DNA of 7,602 nt from Promethearchaeota archaeon (GTDB taxonomy: Archaea; Asgardarchaeota; Lokiarchaeia; Sigynarchaeales; MK-D1), in the NCBI GenBank assembly GCA_016839385.1, contig JAEOUK010000365.1, forward strand, positions 1 to 7,602, in the 5' to 3' direction. A program made the translations under genes and the position numbers. Below are positions 1 through 6,779 of this stretch, in pieces (the stretch's first letter is position 1; each line of letters opens with the position of its first letter). Below the pieces are notes generated by a model. That model saw nothing but the letters and a program-made list of their open reading frames with translations. It had not been told where the DNA came from and did not search any database.

Positions 1-1657
1 AGAACATATCATTTTGGATACCATAAACATCGAGATGAGATAACTTCTTTTCTAAAATCAAACTTCCTAAATCCATCAAATTATTGTCTTTATAGAGGAC
101 TCGATAAAATCCCATTTGATCTGTGTTGAGCTTGTAGGCAATCGCGTTATCAGGAAGAGAAATCTCAATAAATTTTTCACTTAACACGGTTTTTTCTATT
201 CGTCTTGTTCCGTTACTCAGATATACCGTATAAGTGATTGGCAGAAACCAGATTGTATCACTTTCATGTGGGAGGATAGTAAAACGATTTTGCTCCAAGG
301 TAAGTATATTATCTTTTCTTGTTACCGTCACATAAGGATGTCCCTTCTGATGAACCCAAGAATCGGCAAAATTACGAATGGGTTCGCCCGTAGCTTCTTC
401 GAAAGTATTCCAGAATTGCTCTGTTGTGGAAATATCATGTTTAAATTTATCCATATATCCCATAATTCCTTTTTTAAATTTTTCTTCACCTAGATAATCA
501 CTTAACACACGAATTATGGATGCTCCTTTATCGTAAATAATAGGAGCCGTTGATGTGTTGATATCAATCTGTTTTCCTCCTGGAAGCTCAATAGGGGGAG
601 TATTGATTAACATATCTCGATTTAAAGCATAAAGAGTGGATTCTAAAATAAATTCATCCCAGATATTCCACTCTGGATACATCTCATCTGTAACTACACG
701 TTCGAAATATGAAGCAAAACTCTCATTAAGCCAAACATATTGCCAATCTGCTGGAGATACAAGATTTCCAAACCACATATGAGCATTTTCATGTGCAACA
801 ACTATTACATTACGTGTCAATGCGGGTTTTGATGTGGTTTCGTCAACAAACAATAAATGATCTCGATAGGCAACCGCCCCCCAATTTTCCATTGCACCAA
901 ATGTAAAATCGCATACTGCAATATTATCCATTTTCGTTAAAGGATAAGGAACACCTGTCAGTTTTTCAAGGATCTTTATAGTTTTTTTACTAATTTCTAA
1001 AGCAAATTGCCCTTTTTTTGCTTGACCTGGAGCTGCGTAAACTCGGACAATCGGAGAATCTGAAGTATCCTCGATTTTATCAAATTCTCCAATTCCAAAG
1101 TAAAGTAAATATGTACACATTCTTGGAGTCCTATCAAATTTCACTATTTTTTTTCCATTTCCAAGAGGAATTTCTTCAGAAACGTCACAATTTGATATAC
1201 CAGTTAAATTTTCATCAATAATGAACTCAATATCGAAGGTAGTTTTATATTTAGGAGCATCATAACAAGGGAATGCCCATCGTGCATTTCGTTCCTCAAA
1301 TTGAGTCGTGGCAATATATTTCTTTTCATCCTGTCCTTCAACAGAATAAGAACTTCGGTAAAGCCCCAATAACTTGTTATTTATTTCTCCCTTGAATTGA
1401 ATTTTCAAATTAAATGTGCCCTCAACAGATTGGGGGAATCTAACAGTTAATTCTTCTTTTTCGTTATTTTGTTCATACTCACATTCAATATATTCTTCAT
1501 CAGACTTAATTTTAATAGATATTATGTTAAGATCTTTCTGATTAAGAGTTGTTTTATTTATAGGGTCATCCGAATGAATTTGGATCGTCGTTTGTCCTGA
1601 AAACACAAAATTTTCCAAATCTGGGGTTAATTGCAAGTAATAATGTAAGGGTTCCAT
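1..1657 (-). CDS. M1 family zinc aminopeptidase (partial, C-terminal part outside window)
   Basis: I translated this frame by hand: 552 uninterrupted codons run from an ATG at 1657 to the window edge. The protein is a gluzincin that removes N-terminal amino acids from peptides, probably in the cytosol since no signal peptide is visible. The exopeptidase motif GAMEN is at residues 254-258. The zinc site HEXXH reads HENAH at 289-293, with the third zinc ligand E312 exactly 18 residues later in WLNES. The catalytic Tyr is Y375 in YDKGAS. Domain I (about 1-190), the thermolysin-like domain II (about 190-440) and part of domain III are present; the helical domain IV is lost, since ERAP1/TRF-type members have roughly 800-900 residues. 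The start is fixed by an in-frame TGA 9 nt upstream, and no Shine-Dalgarno is seen. It is divergent from the ZIP transporter gene at 1829. Asn at the third HEXXH position is uncommon; the usual form is HELAH or HEMAH. Confidence 0.95.
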   Translation of the reverse strand, partial: MEPLHYYLQLTPDLENFVFSGQTTIQIHSDDPINKTTLNQKDLNIISIKIKSDEEYIECEYEQNNEKEELTVRFPQSVEGTFNLKIQFKGEINNKLLGLYRSSYSVEGQDEKKYIATTQFEERNARWAFPCYDAPKYKTTFDIEFIIDENLTGISNCDVSEEIPLGNGKKIVKFDRTPRMCTYLLYFGIGEFDKIEDTSDSPIVRVYAAPGQAKKGQFALEISKKTIKILEKLTGVPYPLTKMDNIAVCDFTFGAMENWGAVAYRDHLLFVDETTSKPALTRNVIVVAHENAHMWFGNLVSPADWQYVWLNESFASYFERVVTDEMYPEWNIWDEFILESTLYALNRDMLINTPPIELPGGKQIDINTSTAPIIYDKGASIIRVLSDYLGEEKFKKGIMGYMDKFKHDISTTEQFWNTFEEATGEPIRNFADSWVHQKGHPYVTVTRKDNILTLEQNRFTILPHESDTIWFLPITYTVYLSNGTRRIEKTVLSEKFIEISLPDNAIAYKLNTDQMGFYRVLYKDNNLMDLGSLILEKKLSHLDVYGIQNDMF

Positions 1658-1696
1658 TTTTATTCACAAACAGTTTGATAAATCAAAATGTCCTTT

Positions 1697-1704
1697 CATA
1701 TACA
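1697..1704 (-). promoter_or_regulatory. Candidate TATA box for the M1 aminopeptidase gene
   Basis: On the minus strand this reads TGTATATG, about 43 nt before the ATG at 1657. Archaeal spacing of about 26 nt would put the transcription start near 1674, giving a leader of roughly 17 nt. This rests on base composition and spacing only. Confidence 0.3.
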
Positions 1705-1798
1705 AAAAAGTTTGCTAAAAGAAAGACAAAAATCTGAATAGAAACGTTCTATACTTAGTAACTCGTCAAAAGCTTTGAATCTGATTTTTAAGCACAAC

Positions 1799-1806
1799 TA
1801 TTATAT
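1799..1806 (+). promoter_or_regulatory. Candidate TATA box for zip1, leaderless spacing
   Basis: TATTATAT is centred 26 nt upstream of the ATG at 1829, which is the usual archaeal distance from TATA box to transcription start. The transcript would then begin at or very near the start codon. This agrees with the lack of a Shine-Dalgarno sequence before that ATG. Confidence 0.45.
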
Positions 1807-1828
1807 GTGATATACACAGAAAAGCCAT

Positions 1829-2668
1829 ATGGATCCTAACCAAGTTCTAATTGCATTTTTATTAGTTTCATTAGCAGGTTTGAGTACTGGGATTGGTAGT
1901 CTAATCGCATATTTCATCAAAACTCCAAAAATGGGATTTTTATCCTTTGCATTGGGTCTCTCAGGCGGAGTTATGACATACGTTTCTTTTGTGGAGTTAC
2001 TACCCCAAGGTATCGATGCGGCTGGAGAAATTTGGGGCGTAATAGTATTCTTCATTGGTGTTGGGTTTATGTTTTTATTAGATCAAGTAATTCCAGAAAA
2101 AGTAGAAAATCCACATCATATAGTTAAAACCATTGAGGAAGAAACCCAAATGAACGAACCTGAAAAATCTAGGAAAAAAACTAACACAAAAATTTCTGAT
2201 TCGGGAAAAAAAGAACTCATGAAAACAGGAATTGTTACAGCTTTGGCAATAGCGATTCATAATTTTCCTGAAGGTTTAGCGACATTTGGTGCCTCTTTAG
2301 CAGAAACTTCTCTTGGTGTGGTTTTAGCAATCGCCATTGCAATTCATAATATTCCAGAGGGTATTTCAGTTTCAATACCAATTTACTACGCAACGGGAAA
2401 TAAAAGAAAAGCTTTTTGGTACTCTTTTTTATCAGGAGTAGCTGAACCAGTTGGGGCTAGCCTTGGATATCTTATATTATTTTCATTTCTAACACCTCAA
2501 ATAGTTGGAGGAATGCTTTCATTCATTGCTGGAGTAATGGTTTATATATCTTTAGATGAAATCCTCCCTACTGCTCAAAAATATGACAAAAAAGGGCATC
2601 TCACAATCATTGGTATAATAGTCGGGATGATTGTTATGGCTGCGAGCTTAATTATGCTTAATCTCTAG
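1829..2668 (+). CDS. ZIP family divalent metal transporter, ZupT/GufA type (zip1)
   Basis: A 279-residue inner-membrane carrier likely to import Zn2+ and perhaps other divalent metals into the cytoplasm. Eight hydrophobic segments can be drawn (about 5-27, 36-57, 68-88, 133-155, 162-185, 194-217, 225-245, 258-277). The two signature metal-site motifs are HNFPEG at 144-149 (TM4) and HNIPEG at 173-178 (TM5). Further acidic residues lie at E206 (AEPVG) and D243-E244 (SLDEILP), a pattern also seen in E. coli ZupT, which has a similar length. The cytoplasmic TM3-TM4 loop (about 89-131) is charged and contains only two His (96-97). An in-frame TGA at 1808 leaves this ATG as the only ATG start. It is divergent from the M1 aminopeptidase gene and convergent with a paralogue whose stop codon overlaps its own. 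The family is certain; the transported metal is not shown by sequence. Confidence 0.95.
   Translation: MDPNQVLIAFLLVSLAGLSTGIGSLIAYFIKTPKMGFLSFALGLSGGVMTYVSFVELLPQGIDAAGEIWGVIVFFIGVGFMFLLDQVIPEKVENPHHIVKTIEEETQMNEPEKSRKKTNTKISDSGKKELMKTGIVTALAIAIHNFPEGLATFGASLAETSLGVVLAIAIAIHNIPEGISVSIPIYYATGNKRKAFWYSFLSGVAEPVGASLGYLILFSFLTPQIVGGMLSFIAGVMVYISLDEILPTAQKYDKKGHLTIIGIIVGMIVMAASLIMLNL
2665..2668. other. Shared CTAG: overlapping stop codons of convergent zip genes
   Basis: The palindrome CTAG provides TAG at 2666-2668 for zip1 on the plus strand and TAG at 2667-2665 for zip2 on the minus strand. No intergenic DNA remains, so each transcript must end inside, and antisense to, the other gene. No T-rich tract follows either stop closely. 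Confidence 0.9.
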
Positions 2669-3588
2669 ATAAAAATAATCGTAATTCCAATTATTACCAT
2701 TCCCAATGTAAACCCAATAATCGTCGTATGTTTATGTTCAATTAACTTTGCTGTTGGAATTAACACATCGACTGTTATATAAATCATAATTCCTGCTGTT
2801 AATGCCAGCATGAAATTTAAAGCCATTTGAGATGCCGGACCTGAAAGAAAAGGTAGTAATATCCCATAAGCGATTAATCCTCCAACTGGTTCTGCCAATC
2901 CACTAATAAAGGCATATATCACAGCTTTTCTTCTATTTCCTGTAGCTAAATAAATTGGTATTGCTACTGAAATGCCTTCTGGGATGTTGTGAAGAGCAGT
3001 TGCAATTGCTAATTCCACACCTAATGTTGGATCCAGTAACGTTGCAGAAAATGTGGCTAATCCTTCCGGTAGATTGTGGAGAAATAACGCGAAAACTGTC
3101 AATATTCCTAACTTCATAAATTTTTCTTTATCAATACAATAAATTTGCTTGCGTTGTGGATTACGCCTTCGATGTTTTTTTGCTCTCTGAAAACCTACAT
3201 TATGTTCACATTTTCTTCCATGTTTATGTAATCTTCTACCTATCGTTTGAGATGTAATTTCTGTTTCGCTTTCAACATCTTGTTCTAATGATCCATTAAA
3301 AATATGTTCATGAACGTTCTTTTCCTCTGGTAAAATTATATCAAATAGAAATCCAATTCCTAATCCTATAGACAAAAATAGTAAAGCAAATCCTTCTTCC
3401 TCCACTTGCCACGCAGGGATAAACATCTCGACGAAAGAAAGAAAAATCATCACTCCTCCAGAAATTGCCAGAATAAAAGAAACAAATTTTGCACTTGGCT
3501 TTTTGTTAATTACACCTAAAAAAGCACCAATTGTAGTAGATAATCCAGCAATTGTAGTCAGAATGAGTGCAGTCCAAACTGGTTCCAT
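2665..3588 (-). CDS. ZIP family divalent metal transporter, ZupT/GufA type (zip2)
   Basis: Paralogue of the neighbouring zip1, 307 residues from the ATG at 3588, probably a metal importer. Eight membrane segments are expected; HNLPEG is at 171-176 and HNIPEG at 200-205, with E233 in AEPVG. The TM3-TM4 loop (about 88-155) is longer than in zip1 and rich in potential metal ligands: H93, H95, H121, H123, C127, H129, H139 and C151. In TM7 the acidic pair of zip1 (DE) reads D274-V275, so one acidic group is lost. The frame stays open to an ATG at 3627, with another at 3597. I prefer 3588 because MEPVWTALIL then aligns with MDPNQVLIAF of zip1, and because the likely TATA box (3629-3635) would start transcription near 3606, inside the longer version. 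The family call is firm; the start is moderately sure. Confidence 0.93.
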   Translation of the reverse strand: MEPVWTALILTTIAGLSTTIGAFLGVINKKPSAKFVSFILAISGGVMIFLSFVEMFIPAWQVEEEGFALLFLSIGLGIGFLFDIILPEEKNVHEHIFNGSLEQDVESETEITSQTIGRRLHKHGRKCEHNVGFQRAKKHRRRNPQRKQIYCIDKEKFMKLGILTVFALFLHNLPEGLATFSATLLDPTLGVELAIATALHNIPEGISVAIPIYLATGNRRKAVIYAFISGLAEPVGGLIAYGILLPFLSGPASQMALNFMLALTAGIMIYITVDVLIPTAKLIEHKHTTIIGFTLGMVIIGITIIFI

Positions 3589-3628
3589 TTTAATCATCGA
3601 GGTTGCTTTCCCTCTTAAGAAAGCCATG

Positions 3629-3635
3629 ATATAAT
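3629..3635 (-). promoter_or_regulatory. Candidate TATA box for zip2
   Basis: ATTATAT on the minus strand lies inside an AT-only stretch (3629-3639). Spacing of about 26 nt predicts a transcription start near 3606. That lies after the furthest-upstream ATG (3627) and 18 nt before the ATG at 3588, which supports the shorter zip2 start. Confidence 0.4.
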
Positions 3636-3656
3636 ATTACGGAACCATTCTTAAAC

Positions 3657-3670
3657 TTAGCTATAGCTAA
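3657..3670. promoter_or_regulatory. Perfect 14-bp palindrome upstream of zip2, candidate operator
   Basis: TTAGCTATAGCTAA is identical to its reverse complement. It lies about 22 bp upstream of the zip2 TATA candidate and next to the guaA terminator tract. Its TTAG...CTAA ends resemble the outer half-sites of DtxR/IdeR-family metal-regulator boxes (TTAGG...CCTAA). That similarity is partial, and the placement next to a metal transporter is the main support. It does not look like a terminator hairpin, since no T-run follows it on either strand. Confidence 0.35.
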
Positions 3671-3684
3671 AAAATAAAAAACAA
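3668..3684 (-). terminator. T-rich archaeal-type terminator downstream of guaA
   Basis: About 15 nt after the guaA stop codon (TAA, 3701-3699), the minus strand runs TTGTTTTTTATTTTTTA with no hairpin needed. Oligo-T tracts of this kind terminate archaeal RNA polymerase. It would separate the rag-guaA transcript from zip2. Confidence 0.5.
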
Positions 3685-3698
3685 AGATTTTTGGGTTA

Positions 3699-5267
3699 TT
3701 ACTCAAATTCAATAGTGCTTGGTGGTTTATTACTGATATCATACACTACCCTATTTATTCCTCTAACTTCGTTAATGATTCTCGAAGAAATGCTTTCCAA
3801 GACACTCCAATCTAGTTTTGCAAAATTTGCAGTCATCGCATCTACAGATTGCACGACTCGCACAACACAGATAGATTCATAAGTTCGAGCATCACCCATT
3901 ACTCCCACTGTTTTCACTGGTAAATATATTCCAAAATATTGCCACAATGTTTCTTGAAGGCCCGGAACTTTCTCAATTTCTTCTCTCACTATACGATCTG
4001 CTTTTTTTAAGATGATGAGTTTGTCTTCGGTAATTTCTCCTACACATCTAACTGCTAAGCCTGGTCCCGGGAATGGTTGTCTATTGACTAGATATTCTGG
4101 TAATAAATCCTTCCCTATTCGGCGAACTTCATCTTTATATAAATCTCTTAGAGGTTCAATCACTTTCAACTTCATATTTTCAGGTAATATGACATTATGA
4201 TGGGATTTGATTTTTGCACTGGATGATGAGGTTGCAGAACTCTCTACTCGATCAGGATATATGGTTCCTTGAGCAAGATATGTAATGGTTGGGAAATTCT
4301 TTTTTAATTCAGAAGCTTTTTTCTCAAACACTTCAATGAAGGTAGTAGCAATGATTTTGCGTTTCTCTTCAGGATCTGTTATTCCTTCTAACTTATCTAA
4401 AAATAATTTACCGGCATCAATATAATGGAAATTAGAGAACTTTAATTCTTCTCTAAAAGTATGAACAATTTCCTTTTCTTCGTTTTCTCTCAATACTCCA
4501 TTATTTACAAACACAGGGTGAACTCTATCTCCAATAGCTTTCTGTAGTAATCGTGCTGTTACGGATGAATCTACACCTCCTGATAAACCTAAGAGAACGC
4601 TTTCTTCTCCGACTTCTTCTTGGATAGCTCGAATAGCTCGAGGTGTCCAATCTTCCATTTTCCAGTTTTTTTCACAATTACATATAGAAAATAAGAAATT
4701 TGAAAGAATAGTATTTCCAGACCTCGTATGTACTACTTCTGGATGAAATTGTAATCCATACAATTTTTTTGCTTCATTCCCATATGCAGCAATTGGGCAA
4801 TTCGGAGTATTTGCATAAATATCATATCCGTCAGGCAGAGATTCTACCTGATCCCCATGAGACATCCACACAACTTCTTCAGGTTTCAACCCTTCAAGTA
4901 TATTGCGAGAAATTGATACTCTAAGGTTAGTTTTTCCAAATTCCTTGTTATCTTCATTCTTTACAACCCCTCCAATTAATTGCGCAATCATTTGATGTCC
5001 ATAGCATAATCCTAACACAGGAATTTGGTTCATCACATAATAATTGAGCAATTCCTTGTCCATTTGAGGTGCTTGAGGATCATACACACTAGATGGTCCT
5101 CCTGATAGAATAACTCCCTTAAGACCCGACATTCCCTTAATCTTAGTCAATGATACGTTGAAAGGTTGAATTTCCGAATACACTCCCAAATCTCTAACTC
5201 TTCGACTTATTAAATGAGTGTATTGACCTCCAAAATCCAACACCAGTATCCAAGAAGTCGTCTTCAT
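3699..5267 (-). CDS. guaA: GMP synthase (glutamine-hydrolysing), single chain
   Basis: Converts XMP to GMP using ATP and glutamine, the last step of guanine nucleotide synthesis, in the cytosol. With the ATG at 5267 it has 522 residues, close to the roughly 513-525 of bacterial GuaA. The class I glutamine amidotransferase domain (about 6-195) carries the triad C88 (GLCYGHQ), H175 and E177 (FHPEV). The ATP pyrophosphatase domain has the PP-loop SGGVDSS at 229-235, followed by QGTIYPD and FPGPGLAVR. The C-terminal dimerisation and XMP-binding region ends in the conserved NKPPSTIEFE. All key residues are present. Many euryarchaea split this enzyme into two subunits; here it is fused. The frame is open to a GTG at 5309 that overlaps the upstream GTPase stop as GTGA; I prefer 5267 because only this start fits the family N-terminus. 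It lies 38 nt behind the Rag-like gene, probably co-transcribed. Confidence 0.97.
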   Translation of the reverse strand: MKTTSWILVLDFGGQYTHLISRRVRDLGVYSEIQPFNVSLTKIKGMSGLKGVILSGGPSSVYDPQAPQMDKELLNYYVMNQIPVLGLCYGHQMIAQLIGGVVKNEDNKEFGKTNLRVSISRNILEGLKPEEVVWMSHGDQVESLPDGYDIYANTPNCPIAAYGNEAKKLYGLQFHPEVVHTRSGNTILSNFLFSICNCEKNWKMEDWTPRAIRAIQEEVGEESVLLGLSGGVDSSVTARLLQKAIGDRVHPVFVNNGVLRENEEKEIVHTFREELKFSNFHYIDAGKLFLDKLEGITDPEEKRKIIATTFIEVFEKKASELKKNFPTITYLAQGTIYPDRVESSATSSSSAKIKSHHNVILPENMKLKVIEPLRDLYKDEVRRIGKDLLPEYLVNRQPFPGPGLAVRCVGEITEDKLIILKKADRIVREEIEKVPGLQETLWQYFGIYLPVKTVGVMGDARTYESICVVRVVQSVDAMTANFAKLDWSVLESISSRIINEVRGINRVVYDISNKPPSTIEFE

Positions 5268-5305
5268 GGATATTTTAATGGTTGATTCTAAAAAAGATTG
5301 ATGAA

Positions 5306-6475
5306 TCACAAAACAGCATTAATAATTTCAGCTTTAAATTGATCTAAATCGGTTTTGTGTTCTTCGATAAATTCGATTTTTGGGCTGATTAATACAATAA
5401 TCAAGTTTTGAGCAAATTCCTCTAAGAATAGGTACCCGTTACCCAATAAACATGTAATTTTTTTAAGTCCAGCAAGATCTAAATCATCCGCAAGACCACC
5501 AAGCTGTTGCCAGACTTTGTTGAATGTTCCGACCAATACTTCACTGTCAGATAAACTAGAAGATCCACAAATCGCAAAACCTGTTCTTTTCTCCAAAACG
5601 ACTAAATTATATAATCCAACCTTTTCTTTGACAGTTTGAGCAAGTATATTAAGACTTTTACTCTTTGGTATTAAACTTTTGAAGATTTGCTCCCAAGCGT
5701 GAAATATGGAGTTGTTTCGGATGCTTGTTGGTAAAACATATAACGAAATATTGGATCCACTAATGCTATTTTCAATGAAATCAGACATTCCTTGAAAATC
5801 GTCTACACGGGTTGCAAGATCTGTTTTATTAAGAAGACAAAAGATTTTTCCTTCAGGAGAATAAGTCGCCATCTGGCTAACTGCCCAAGCAAATTTGTTC
5901 ACTGAATCATGCAAAGATTCGGGATTTGAAACATCTATAACAAAAACAAGTGCAGAGGAATCTGGAAATATATCTTCTGGATTGTTTTGGTAACGTTTGA
6001 AATCATGATGGGTACCTGCATAATCCATGATATAAAGCTTGAAATCTTTAAGAGAATTCACCATTTGCTCATATTGCTTGATTCCTTCTGTAGGAGATAA
6101 GTTCTTGACATCCCACCATTTTTTACGTTCAAAAACTACTTGATACATAGCAGTTTTGCCTACACCAGATAATCCCATCATAATAATTTTCTTATCTTTC
6201 ATCTCAGATAAGTTCATCATGGATTTAATGGTGGTTTTCTTGCGTTTTGGTTTTGTAGTCTTAAAATTATAAATCTGGGACGTGTGTAGGTTCAAAAAGT
6301 TCTGTAACCGGTTATTTGGAATTATTAGATCTTCTCTCTCCAAAAATTGGTTCATAATCTCTTCTAAAGATCCCTCTTTTTCAAGTATAAACTGGTGCAT
6401 AACATGAATACCTTTAATAAATTCAACTATTATTGTAGACCCGTTGTAGGAATCATCTAGTTGATAAATCTTCAT
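5306..6475 (-). CDS. Gtr1/RagA-like GTPase with C-terminal roadblock-like domain
   Basis: A 389-residue protein from the ATG at 6475. Residues 1-85 form an N-terminal region I do not recognise, joined by a Lys-rich linker (about 72-85). The G domain (about 93-270) has G1 GLSGVGKT at 101-108, switch Thr T129, G3 DYAGT at 151-155, G4 NKTD at 216-219 and G5 TS at 250-251. Rag-specific traits are the SGVGKTAMYQVVF context, YSPEGKIFCLLNKTDL, and TSI-x5-FHAW followed by LIP. The last 115 or so residues resemble the roadblock-like C-terminal domain through which eukaryotic Rag proteins dimerise. The catalytic Gln position in G3 is Thr (T155). The frame is open to a TTG at 6514; I reject it because a TATA-like sequence (6528-6534) would start transcription near 6505. 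Eukaryotic relatives signal nutrient status at lysosomes; the role here is unknown. It precedes guaA on the same strand. Confidence 0.9.
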   Translation of the reverse strand: MKIYQLDDSYNGSTIIVEFIKGIHVMHQFILEKEGSLEEIMNQFLEREDLIIPNNRLQNFLNLHTSQIYNFKTTKPKRKKTTIKSMMNLSEMKDKKIIMMGLSGVGKTAMYQVVFERKKWWDVKNLSPTEGIKQYEQMVNSLKDFKLYIMDYAGTHHDFKRYQNNPEDIFPDSSALVFVIDVSNPESLHDSVNKFAWAVSQMATYSPEGKIFCLLNKTDLATRVDDFQGMSDFIENSISGSNISLYVLPTSIRNNSIFHAWEQIFKSLIPKSKSLNILAQTVKEKVGLYNLVVLEKRTGFAICGSSSLSDSEVLVGTFNKVWQQLGGLADDLDLAGLKKITCLLGNGYLFLEEFAQNLIIVLISPKIEFIEEHKTDLDQFKAEIINAVL

Positions 6476-6527
6476 GTTCCAGCTTGTTCCAGGGATGCGA
6501 ATAGAACTCTCCAAGTCTTTACACTTC

Positions 6528-6534
6528 TTAAAAT
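6528..6534 (-). promoter_or_regulatory. Candidate TATA-like element for the Rag-like GTPase gene
   Basis: The minus strand reads AATAATTTTAAG across this point. Typical spacing puts the start of transcription near 6505, leaving a leader of about 30 nt before the ATG at 6475. The match is weak. Confidence 0.28.
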
Positions 6535-6746
6535 TATTTGGTCTGATGTAAGTCGATGAACCACTAGATTTTAGGATAGGAGTTCCTTAATGATTTTTGT
6601 CTTGTATTCTAACTCACTCGCTGTCATTATGGAAATGGAAATTATTTAAATAAAATACAGACAAAACAATAATGGTATTATACTAAAAAGGATCTAATTG
6701 CCCAAAAAATAAACCCAAAATGAAAATTCGCTCCAAAAATTAACGG

Positions 6747-6757
6747 TTTTATTAAAT
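6747..6757 (+). promoter_or_regulatory. Candidate TATA box for the Rab-like GTPase gene, near-leaderless
   Basis: TTTTATTAAAT is centred 28 nt before the ATG at 6780, so transcription would begin within a few bases of the start codon. There is no Shine-Dalgarno sequence, as at zip1. A weaker alternative, TATTATACT, lies near 6675. Confidence 0.42.
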
Positions 6758-6779
6758 GGGAAAATAAAAGGTTTTCAAT

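Larger units (their letters stand above)
6476..6779. other. Divergent intergenic region between the two GTPase genes
   Basis: This 304-nt stretch holds the promoters of the Rag-like gene (leftward) and the Rab-like gene (rightward). It is strongly AT-rich from about 6630 onward. It includes a 12-bp AT-only palindrome (6642-6653) and a 19-codon reading frame with a good ribosome binding site (6590-6649), both of doubtful meaning. I see no tRNA-like fold or repeat array. Confidence 0.7.

Noticed and set aside
266..1221. Two short plus-strand open frames (266-493 and 1018-1221)
   Set aside because: They lie antisense inside the M1 aminopeptidase gene, whose conserved motifs fix the minus strand; their products are low-complexity and Phe-rich, typical of shadow frames.
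1801..2260. Minus-strand open frames (1801-2055 and 2078-2260)
   Set aside because: They are antisense to zip1, which has clear family motifs on the plus strand; no recognisable protein features.
3589..3627. ATG at 3627 as start of zip2
   Set aside because: The extra 13 residues have no counterpart in zip1 and the ATG touches the likely TATA box, so it is probably not transcribed.
3691..4200. Plus-strand open frames (3691-3882 and 4012-4200)
   Set aside because: They are antisense to the most conserved C-terminal part of guaA; they only mirror its codons.
5268..5309. GTG at 5309 as the guaA start, giving a GTGA overlap with the GTPase stop
   Set aside because: It adds 14 residues absent from the family; the ATG at 5267 places LDFGGQY at the expected distance. 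It remains a possible coupled start.
6476..6514. TTG at 6514 as start of the Rag-like gene
   Set aside because: A rare start codon with no ribosome binding site, probably upstream of the transcription start; the ATG at 6475 is simpler.
6642..6653. 12-bp palindrome TTATTTAAATAA between the GTPase genes
   Set aside because: It is made only of A and T in an AT-rich stretch, so chance is a sufficient explanation.
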